Position numbers and translations under genes: made by a program. The notes beneath the pieces are model-generated. The model did not search any database and had not been told where the DNA came from. It saw only the letters and a program-made list of their open reading frames with translations. Shown in pieces: positions 50,301 to 62,300 of a DNA stretch of 64,000 nt. Every line of letters begins with the position of its first letter. Position 1 is the first letter of the stretch. The stretch lies in contig NC_049980.1 of the NCBI RefSeq assembly GCF_000003815.2, forward strand, positions 27,096,990-27,160,989. Direction: 5' to 3'. The DNA is from Branchiostoma floridae (lineage: Eukaryota > Chordata > Leptocardii > Amphioxiformes > Branchiostomatidae).

Positions 50301-53300
50301 TATATTGAAGGCATTACAGGTTTATGGTAGTGCTTTGTCTCACATGAGTTATGGTTTCAGACCAGTGTTTATTTCAAGAATTTGGGTCAAAGGGGCTCTC
50401 ATTTCGGCAAATATTTTACAAGCCACAAAATTTCAATGTCAGGGTGAAAAGCAGTGTCTTGCTGCTTCCCAGTAGACTTTTTTATGTTCAGTTTTCTGTA
50501 TGTCTGGGGTAGAACCTACATGTATAATGAAAAGCATACTTTTGACCCCCCAAAAAATTTCCACGTTTTGTGTTTATATTCCAGAAAAACTTCATTGTGC
50601 ACCGCAACTTCCAGCAGGCAGTAGGAGGTCTATTCGCTTTCATGCCTGATTACGTGTATACAGAATCAGTCTTTAAGCTTATTTCTTTCATTGTTAATGT
50701 TATTACCATTGCAGGGAAGGCAGGAAAACATTACACCATCAGACTTCATGCCTGTCCACCAGAGGGCTTCTTCAAACCCAGCCGCTTCCACCCAGACAAG
50801 AACAACATCCGCAGTGACTGGTACATGGGAAAGGGTAGAGATCAAGGCATGTCTTACTTGGTTGTGATTTTGTTTCTTTGCATAACCTGTAAATCGCATT
50901 GAGGTGGAATGCACCATTTTTGTAAGTTAAATACAAGCTACTCCAGATCAGACTGATAGGTTTGATCCACATATGGGGATGGACCCTTTATCAATAAGTG
51001 TGGTGGGTTCTTTAACGGTTCTGTTGCGGTGTGGCTTTTCTCAAACATGGGGCCTCTGGATTTATGTCTTTGCTGAGAGTGCATTTGAGGGTACTTTTCT
51101 GAGAGTACATTCTGAGATTACTTTTCAGAGAGTCGTATTGAGGCTAGCTACTCATTTTTCTCCTGATGAGTGGTGTAAAGTGTCTTTCCCAAGGGCATGA
51201 CATTAGACCTACGAGGGTTTGGGGAGCCAGAACCTTTAGATTCTAAGTCTTTCATTTTCTTTTTTGCATTCAGACTCTGAGCCCCCCACCCCACACTACA
51301 ACAGCAGTATCCTGGTGGACATGACGATGGCAGAACACCTGCACCACCTGTTCTCCCTGTCAGCTGACTTCCCTGCCATGAGGGAGGGGCTGGTGCTGCT
51401 CAAGGTGTGGCTGCATCAGAGGGAACTGGACACGGTGAGGACATACCTTAGGTCTTTGTATACACAATCAGTGTATGATATCACCTGATGGCTGTACTTT
51501 GCACTGTAGCATAGGTGTCGCTACTGCAATGTGTGAAGAATGCAGTCTCAAATTTGACTTAGTTTATATCATGGTTCAGTTTACAGGTTATATACTTGTT
51601 ATATAGAATGAACTTTGTTAAACAGTGATTTATCAGCCTGATGATAGATAAACCACAATTACTACCAATTTGTTATTCATTGTAGTATCATCGGTCATTT
51701 ATCACTCTGTCTTAATCCCCAAGCATAGGTCATTTATCAGCTACTGATTTCCATAATAATGTCATCAGTATGGATAACAGTTTCATCTAAGTAATGATAT
51801 TTTGCCAATAATATGTAATCTGAACAATGAAATGTTTGTATGGACCATATCTGTTATAGGGTTCAGGCTGTTTTAGTGGGTTCCTGATGTCCATGCTGCT
51901 GTCCTACCTGCTGTCTGCACACAAGCTCAGCAAGGTCATGAGCAGCTACCAGATCATGAAGAATGTGCTTCAGTACTTGGGTAAGCTGATAGGGGGCAGT
52001 CCTGCACCTTTTTGAATTTCAACAAACTGATATACCCCAGGTATCACCAGTTGCATGTTTACATGTCTGTTGACAATTTTAACTTTATATTATAATTCCA
52101 CCTGATACCCAAGTCACTTTTTTTTTAAATGGTCGTCCCATTGCTGTCTTGAACACCTGGATATCTGAAATGCTTGCCTTAGAGATTACTGGTGCCACAT
52201 AAGTACATATTAAGTACTATATTTCAAATTGTAATGAAAAAGATAGTCACTCTTTGGCATATATAATGTTGATTCTGAAGACTTTTTGCATGATCCCCTG
52301 TACATGTATAGTCACAGCGTTCATTCAAAGGAAAAATGTTCATTAAATCGGTATATACATATATTTGAAATTGAAATTAAAATTACAGTCACTCTTTGGT
52401 ATAACATTAGTTCACCTTTATCCATGGGGTAACCTATATCCATTGTGTTGATTAAAAGGGTATCTAGGGATATAAAATCGCCAGGCGGTGGTTTCAAATG
52501 GCAATGTTTTCATTCTGCAAAACCATGCTGCAGTACTTGGGTAAGCTGATAGGGGGCAGTCCTGCACATGAATTTTTAAAGATTCAACAAACTGATATAC
52601 CCCAGGTATCACCAGTTGCATGTTTACATGTCTGTTGACAATTTTAACTTTATATTATAATTCCACCTGATACCACATTTTTTTAAATGGTCATCCCATT
52701 AATGTCTTAAACACCTGGATATCTGAAATGCTTGCCTTAGAGATTACTGGTACCACATAAGTACAAATGTAGATCTCCTTAAATTCACTGTTTTTTATGT
52801 GGCGGTCTAAGGATGCCCAGCAGAAATATGAGAGTTAATATAACTTTCTGATTGCAATGTTTTTTTCAAAATCTTTTGTCTCCTGAATGTTAAAACTTGT
52901 TCACTCTCTGTTTTATATCCTGCACAGCTAACTCAGACTGGAGTACCCAGGGCATCAGTCTAGCCAGTTGTGTAACAGCAGAAGATGTGCCCACGTTGTC
53001 AGACTTTCACCAGGCCCACCAGGTGGTGTTTGTAGACCCTACAGGGCACCTGAACATGTGTGCAGACATGTCAACAGCAACATATGCAAGAGTGAGTATC
53101 ATGTAAAAGTACATGTCTGTCTTACATTATTACTTTACAGTATATAACACGTAAAGTTTGGAAACTTTTCATTTTAGTTGAGCAAATCTCTGTAACTAGT
53201 TGATCAATTGCTATGTGCTATAACGTTATATAGTTGGAAAGCTTATTCATCTATTGTCCTTTACAATGATATTTCATTATTTTTGTGACACATGTACATT

Positions 53301-56300
53301 CAAGGTTTGAACAAAGGGGCTATTTGTGTGAATTGGTCTTGAAAATGAAAGTGTCAAAATTTCCCTTAATCACATGTGTGTTACAATGTTTGCTTACACT
53401 GATTTTGTGGGCGGGTTTTGTGGGCAGGGGAATTTTGGCTCTTTTGTTTCATTTAAAAAAAACATAAATGACTCACTCATGTTAATGTTAAGATGCAAAA
53501 GAGCAGAAATTGTGACAAGTTATGTATGTCAGTCATTTTGTAAAACAGTTCCGTGACCACTTCCATGCAGGTATGCCATGAAGCCAGACAGGCTGTGGCT
53601 ATTTTGGAGGACAAGTCGCTAGATGGGTTCCAGCTGCTCTTCATGCAGACTGTGCCTTTTGCACACAAGTTTGATCACATCTTCCAGTAAGTATTCATTG
53701 TAGCTACAGCCCACAGTCTTCTTGCAAGTCTTTTAGTAAAAACGATGTTACATACATCTTAGTGGTATCATATGTTGTTGGAATGTCCCTCACAGTTTAG
53801 TTCAAATTAGTAGTCGTTAACTGGGAGACTGCAGTTGGAAGGGACGTAAAAATGGGGATCCTGTGTTTGAGGAGGTACCTCAAGGACATTAAAGGAAAAG
53901 CAACTTTTCCTTACAAAATATGCTCTGCTACTCTAACAGCAAGGAAACTTGCTGGCCCAAGTGCCACTAGACACTACAAGGGTCTAGTCAGCTAGTCAGA
54001 GCAACAGTTAGCTAGTCTTCACACCACGCTTCCATGTGGCTCTGTCCAGCAGGCTCACTTTAGTTAGACCACACATCATATGTTGTCACAATCAATCCAT
54101 AATAACAAAAGGAAACATCCTCCACCCCCCAGCATCACCCGTGTGCCCAGACTGCGCCTGGTGTGTGAACACATGAGTCTACAGGATGCTGTCATGGACC
54201 ACTGTGGGAACTACCTCATGGCTGCACTACCCAGCATCCTCCAGCTGCTCAACAAGGCACTGGGGAACAGGGTCAGCCTCATAGGGGTCAGGGGTCATGA
54301 CTTTGGACAGGTAACTATTTTGTTTAATTCTTGATTTTTTAAAAGTGTTTTGCCTTTTTTCAGTGGGTTTGTCACATTTTATTTTCTGTAGAGTTATCAA
54401 AACGTTGAACAAAAAATATACATTTATAATTGTACCACATTATGATATAGCCATACTTGAATCTATTGCATGCCTTTATTCCAAGTTTGGTTTTATAGCC
54501 ATGGCTTTATGATTATGGGTTAATGAAGAGTAAAACCATTGATAATGCATTAATACACACTTGTAGGATGATGGCATTCCAACTTTTTGACTAAGCGCAG
54601 TGACAGTTTTAATTGGCCATGGGAAAAACATTTTAATGGCCCACTTTTTCCGGACATTATTCCGGACTGCCAAATAATTTTTCATTTGCTGATTTACAGA
54701 TATTAACAGCTTTGAGCTGATTGTTTTTTAAGATCCTGAATCTGTCGTAAAGTTCATTATTAATAATTTATATGGTGATGTCTTCCTTCAATATTTGATC
54801 ATGATGCTCACGGCTGTCATTCCTGTCACCACCACAGTGGTCCATCGGTGACGCCCCTCCTAGTCTGAAGGACATTGGGAGGTTAACGTTTGGTCTGCTG
54901 CTCAACACTGAGTTCTCCACAAGTGTGCTGGACAAAGGACCACCTGCAGACCAACCACAGGTAGGATACCAAAGGCTTCTCCATTCCAAACTTCAGAAAC
55001 CTGCCATTTGACAAAAAAAAAAACATACTTTTGAGAAGCAAAGGGTGCTTGATCATCATCATGATTACATCTATTTGCAAGATATCACCACTTTTATGGC
55101 TTTTCAAATTAAAGTATTACATATTTTCTGTACTTGGTTCATAACTGGTAGCCATGTTCACTGTGACTTCTGCGACAGTCATAACTGGATTACCTTGCAT
55201 CAAAGAAATTGGGGCTGAAGATTTTTTGGTGGCACAATGTTCAATAAAGTGAATGTATTTGGCACAAACATCTATAATACAATACTATATTGTTTGAATG
55301 AACACATCGTTGATGTTGAACATAGTCTAAAATGTTGTATTTTAATATCATGCAGTCCTAAAGGCAGATTTATCAACTATAAACTCTTGAAACTTTATTG
55401 TTTCGTGTTTGAGAATTTGAGTTTATTGAGATCTACAATTAGCTTGAACAGGCAAATACTATACAATTTTAATTGCAATCTTTGTTGATAGTAGATATCT
55501 TCTCAGTTTGTCATTAAATTAAATTGTCATGCTTGTGAAGTCGTGTGGCGCAGCGGCGGCATTTGTGCCTCGTGACCGAGAGGTTGCGGGTTCGAATCCG
55601 ACTGCGTGTCACCAATCTTGTGCCCTTCGGAAAGGCACTTAACACGACTTTCCTCACTATGCTCAGGTGAAAATGAGTGAAAAGTGTTCGCCTTGCATTC
55701 GGAAGGTCGTGAGTTCGATCCCGGCCGAGTCATACCAAAGACTATAAAAATGGTACATGCTGCTTTCTCTGCTTAGCACTCAGCATTCGGGAAAGAGTAT
55801 GGAAGTTGAACACACACCACTACCAGTGGACTAGCCCCTGCTGTAGTGATTGCGTCGTGTGTGGCCCAAGGGCTAATGAAACAGAGATGGGCACCGCCCT
55901 ATGCGCCAGAAATGGGCACCGCCCTTGGCGCGGGAAGGGGTTTAACTTGTCATTAAAAGTTCAACTGTGATTATCCATCAGGCTGCGGAGTTCTGTGAGT
56001 TTTGGGGAGACAAGTCCCAGCTGCGGAGGTTCCAGGACGGGACCATCTGCGAGGCGGTGGTGTGGCAGGGCAGCAACATTGCTGAGAGGAGACTGGTGTG
56101 CTGTCAAGTCATTCAACACATCTTGAACAGGTAATTTTACCTGCATGGAATGCAGGTATAGTTTTCAGTAGCGTGGAAGTGTGTGGAAGGGGCGTATCTC
56201 CAGAATCAATCTTGGCCTTGGGATTGCAATAAATTTAGGTACATGGGTTGGTGGTGGTTGCCTTACGCTCAGGTTAGATTTTGGGCCTCATGGTTTTTGA

Positions 56301-59300
56301 ACTTGACACCGCAGGTAACCTTTTGTGTGTGCAAGGGGCGTTTCTGGTGTTGTATCTCCAAAACGAAACATGCAATCACAATGATATTTATTTAGTACAT
56401 GGGTTGGGGTGGTGGCCTGGCAGGTTTGATTTTGGGCCTCCTGGTCATTGAACTTGACACTGCAGCGGGCCTTTATTTTAGTGTGTTTGGCCCTGGACAT
56501 GCTGTGGTCTTGATTTTTTAGGACACATACCCTTAAATGTAAGTTGGAAGTGGTATAAATGCGCGAGAGAGAAACAGGTGCGCGAGAGAGAAACAGGTAC
56601 ATGCAAGAGAAAAATATGTGCGAGAGACAAACAGATGCAAGAGGGAGAAACAGGTGTGCAAGAGAGAAACAGATGCACAAGAGAGAAACAGGTGCGCAAG
56701 AGAGAAACAGATGCGCGAGAGAAACAGGTGCGCAGGAGAGAAACAGATGCGCAAGAGAAACGGATGTGCGAGAGAAACAGATGCGCAAGAGAGAAACAGA
56801 TGCGCAAGAGAAACAGGTGCGCAAGAGAATCAGATGCGCGAAAGAGATACAGGTGTGCGAGAGAGAAATAGATGCGCGAGAGAAACAGATGCGCGAGAGA
56901 AACAGATGCGCGAGAGAAACAGATGCGCGAGAGAAACAGATGCGCGAGAGAAACAGATGGGCGAAAGAGAAACGGGTGCGCAAGAGAGAAACAGATGCGC
57001 GAGAGAGAAACAGGTGCACGAGAGAAACAGATGCCCGAGAGAAACGGATGCGCAAGAGAGAAACAGATGGGCGAAAGAGAAACAGGTGCGCGAGAGAGAA
57101 ACAGGTGCGCGAGAGAAGCGGATGAGCGAGAGAGAAACAGGTGCGCGAGAGAGAAACAGGTTGCCGAGAGAGAAACAGGTGCGCGAGAGTGAAACAGGTG
57201 CGCACAAGAGAAAAATGTGCTTGGAAGAGAAACAGGTGCGCGACAGAATTCCAAAATGTCAGGATGGAACAAGTTTACTTCTGTTATAACTTATTGAACA
57301 AATATTTCATTGATAGATGAAAAATACAAGTACCCAGTACATGTTACTCTTACATAAAGCTATTCACTGTCATTTTTGAAAAGTGCTGCCATATTTTTTC
57401 TTGTCATTTATTGTTGCATTGTTTTGTTTCTACTTGCAGACATGCTAATATCCCCCAAAGTATCATCAAATACTTTGGTGGTCACTTGGACAGCCTGCTG
57501 TCCCGTCCCAACCTGCAAGGGGGCACTGCTGCACAGTCAACTGATACTCATGACAAGCTGCACAAGTCACAACCGCAAGGAAAGAAAGGTATTACATTGA
57601 GTAGAATATGAATATGCAGCAAAGAAATGTATTTGGTGATTGTTATACGATTTTGAATTTAAGTACATTTGTTTGACCCAAGGTCCTTTATCTTTAAAGC
57701 AAAGAAAAGCAAGAATGCACCAAAGGAGCAGCTCCTGGATCCAAACCAAAACTCAACCTCACATCCTGGGACTGGTGATGAGGAGAATGTTACAGTCATG
57801 AGGGTCTACAACGACCTCTGTCGGATCCTGCGGGGACTGCAGGACCTGCCTCTGAACATCACCTCCATACAGGGCACCTCTCCTGTCTTCAGATATGCTG
57901 AGGTCAGGAAACTCACTATCACCATTTCAAAAACTCTATCTGTTTGACTACAGTTTTGGTGGCAAATGTGCAGATGTTGACACACTGCCGCACCAAATCC
58001 GTGTTTTGGGCACACTTTTTGACACACATGATAAGCCAAAGTGGTTGGTGGGGGTCATTTTACTGTTCAATAAAATTGGTAAGAAAAAAGACACCTCGAG
58101 GAAAAGTCTTAGACCTTCATAAAGTGGGAAAATGTCTAGTGAATAACTCGTCAGAAAGTACATCTATACTTGGTGTCATTCAATTGGACCACAATCTATA
58201 GATAGGTGAACAGTCTGAAACCAGTCACTTGTAACAGTGTGGGGGTTTTAGTGTCTCCTGCACCCATGCAGGACTATAAGCTGCTTGCATTTATGTTGAA
58301 AATATTTCAAGCCCAGACTACTATCTTCATTGCAAATATATATTGTAAATCATAGATTCGGTATCGAATGTAAATACGGACCAGGTATGATATAACATAG
58401 GACATTTGTACCTCTTTTTTACAGGTGTTTCCCCCTCGCCCTGCCCACATGAAGAAGACCAAAGACAAGACAGTGGTGCAGGGTCACATCCAGGTGCCAG
58501 TCTCCGGGCAACCCTGTCCTCCTTTTGTTCCAGCTTTGAAAGGTACAACAGAGGGTTCAACGTCATCTTTATTTTGCACTGTACAAACATGACAAAAGAC
58601 TCAGATTATATAAAATGGGTCAAAGATACTGTAAATGCATTTAAGTTCGCGGGGATTTAATTTCGCGGTAATGGGAAAAGGGACTTTTCGCGGTGGTTTT
58701 AATTTCGCGGTAGCACCATGCACTGTGGTCTCTTACTGCCAGGGATAAATGTACACGGTGGTTTTAAATTCGCGGTGGAACGGCCACCGCGAAAACTACG
58801 AACATTAATCCACCGCAAACATTTCTGCATTTACAGTACTGGGTATTTACCTAGGCCAACCCATTAATTTGATGAATAAGATCTGGAGGGCGTAACGTTG
58901 AACCATGCTGCACACAAGTCATTAAATACAAAAGTCTATTTCTGTTGCACAGTTTTCATCACATGGCATTTCAGTGGCTTGCTACTACTATTGCCATTAA
59001 ATGTAAAATTAGGGGAATTCCCACACAAGGATGTACCTTGAACAATATATTACTTAAGTGGTACACCGCTAGTCTACATATTCCAACAGCTTTTTCACAG
59101 GTACAGTATTTGGTCACAAAGTTTTTGGTGCAACTGAAACCACTTTGTTCTTTTGTTTACTATGTGGGTTAGTATGCTTGTTTATTTTGAGAAATTTGAA
59201 TTCCTTTGTGATATTGTGTAAGGGGTTCACTACTAGTCTAGATATTCCATCAGTTTTTTTAGTGGTATTTGGTTGTTAAGTTGTTAGATGAATGGAAGTC

Positions 59301-62300
59301 ACATTTGTTTTTGTTCATTTTGTTTATTTTCATGCAATTTGAATCCTTTAGTGATTTGTCATATGGAGGGCAGCGGAAAGTGGCCAGAGGATGCTGATGC
59401 CATCAGAAGAGTGAAGGCTGCTTTCCACATCAAACTGGGAGAACTGTTACACAAGCAGCATGGCCTGGTCACCAGTGCAGCTACAGGACATGTGGACATT
59501 GCCATGGTATTTTTAACTTTCTTGTCTTTGAAATGACTTATTTTGGCAATGCCTCAGGGTCATAGCCTGCTTTCTTTCTCTCATTCTTTTCTTTCTTCAT
59601 TTTATTTCACAAGGGGAGACATACTGTAAATGCAGAAATGTTCATAACATTCCCCCGCTGTTTTTAACGGCTCAATTTATGAAATAATGATGTAAATGTG
59701 CTAAAATAGTGCATTAGATGTCAATACTATACAGACTGCCTTATTCAGAATATTTCCACTCTTAACAATGTGATATTGCTTAGGTTGCCTTTAATTTGAA
59801 AGTATTTTAACAATGTTGCCTATGCAGAATTCCACATGATTGATTTTGGCTGTACTGTACAAACACCTTGATGATGACATTAATGTGAGTGTGAGGAATG
59901 CTGATTGTTGGACCTGTGGTGTACAGGGAGGTTTTGTGTTCCAGCTGGTGATTGCATACCACCGAGAGGTCAATATCCTGAAGTTGGAGAAAACTGCGGA
60001 AGGTCTACTGAGAGAGAGAGACAACGAGGCTTCCCGACACCTGGAGCGGGAAACTGTCATGCTGCCCAAACTCACGAGTGCTCTGCATGGGTATGTCTAC
60101 CCTGTCAATTATGAAATGTGTCTAATGTGTCTAAACAGTAAACAAATCACTATCCATTGTTTGATTATACTGCTGCTGGTATCCCTGACACGGGTAGGCA
60201 GCAGTCGGCTAGTCTTCACACCGTGCTTTCATGCGGCTCTGTCCAGTATACAGTAAAAAATCCTTCCTACACCAGATGACGCATAGGGTGGCACCCCCAT
60301 CTCCATCTCTATAGCTATGGGCTGACAACTTTGTGCAATCACATCAGGGGGCTAGTCCACTGGTAGAAGTCTGTCTGTCACTCTTTGCCAAATACTAAGT
60401 GCTATGGTTTGATTTTCTTAACATATCAAAGTGACACTCTTTGGCATATATAATGTTGATTATGATGCCCTGTACATGTATAGTCACAGCATTCATTTAA
60501 AGGAAAAATGTTCATTAAATCGGTATATTCATGTATTTGAAATTGAAATGAAAATAACAGTCACTCTTTTGCATATATGTTGATGCTGATGACTTTTTGG
60601 ATGATCTCCCAGTCTGCAGCAGCTGTATTCATCGTTCAGCGGCTGTCTACGGTTGGCCAAACGCTGGGTGTCGGCTCAGCTCCTACACAGACACGTGCCT
60701 GACGTGATGGTGGACCTGCTGGTGGCACATGTCTTCCTCCACCCCCAGCCTCTCACCCCTCCTGGGTACTGGGAACTCATTTATTTCTTACAATGACTTG
60801 CATTTGTGATGGGAGGGGAATGGAGTTGTATTTAGTACTTCCCTTTGTTGATTTCGACTGATATTCATTATATTATGTTACCTTGAGCAGAAGACCTATA
60901 TAAGCAAATGTGCTTTTTGTCTAATGCTCAATAAAGGAATGTGAATAGAAAAAAAAAAATAAGCCATTTATTAAATTCAAAAGGCATATCTGCAATGTAA
61001 TGTTGTCACCACCAAAATCATCACAAGTAAAACCATCGCAAAGTTGTCAAGATTTACAGTGTCACGTCAATCAATGAATGTTTGTATGGCCCTGATGTTA
61101 CATTTCATTTTCTAGTGACACTTACAACAAAAAAACGTTTATATTTTGATGCTCTCCAACATAGTATACAGCACTACTTTAGTACTACAATAAGGTTCAA
61201 ATCCTGATTCTGTGGACCAGAATTTTCTGTACCAATACCCACCCCTAATCCACACCTTTCCCGCGCTCCAGCTCCCCTGCTGTCGGGTTCCTGAGGTTCC
61301 TCCATCTCCTCAGCACACATGACTGGAAGATGAACCCTCTCATCGTCAACTTCAACAGGGAACTCAAAGGTAGGACACAACTGTGACACTCACTCACACT
61401 AGCATCTGTTTATCATCTATTGTCCACGTACTGTCTTGTGGATTTAGTACAATAGTATACAAAGGATTCAGGGCTATGATCCTCATCTGTTCCACATTAC
61501 ATGAGCCTATGTTAACTCATTCCATGGCAGCTTACAGTTATACACACATTTATTGACCAGCAGTATGATGTACAGTAGTGAATAAAAATGGTAAATATAT
61601 TTTTTCACACAGGAAAAATTGACAATATGTAAAATCAGAGAAACCTGTAAATTTTGGCAGTTGCAGATGGTGGGTTTCATACACTGTGATGTGTCACAGA
61701 CGTGTGAGGCCAGGTCAAAATAAAGATAAACCAAGTTTATTTTTGTCAACAAACCTTCAAAACATTACTACAAAGGTTCATTTTTTCTTTCATCTGTTTT
61801 CCCATCATCCACAGCCGCAGATTTGCAGGAAATCTCCAACCAGTTCACTTCCTGTCGCTCCCAGCTGCCAATCATGTTCATAGCCACGCCTAACAACAAG
61901 CTCACATCCCATTGGACAAAAGCTAAGCCCACTGTCCAGGTGAGTTAGTATGGAATGTAGTGTTGACAGGGTGTAAGTCTCAGATCCGAGACTACTCTAA
62001 CTTTGTTCCAGATGCAGTTTAGATGCTCTGATCACTTCCCTGACTGTCTGGCATTTGCTGTTAGACAGTCATTTGGCTTTTGAATGTTTGTGTGAAATAT
62101 CCAAGAGAGCTCTTATTGGCTTCGACTTACATTATTGAATGGCCCTTTTTAACATATTGCCTTTACTGAAAACTTTTGACAATATTTGCACCAAATTAGG
62201 TGATTATATATATATATATGCTTTGTAAAAATGCTTCTTTTATTAAGTTGTTTTGTTAATTTTCCATGTTCAGGTTCTCCAGAGGTTGATCTCCCTGTCC

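Noticed and set aside
55539-55615. Possible functional tRNA gene
   Set aside because: Has box A- and box B-like blocks but is followed by a SINE tail found at other sites; no convincing full cloverleaf.
56288-57205. 305-aa minus-strand open frame rich in Ser, Leu, Phe and Cys
   Set aside because: Translates the 17-19 bp minisatellite in NOL6 intron 14; parallel frames on both strands and in several phases are equally open.
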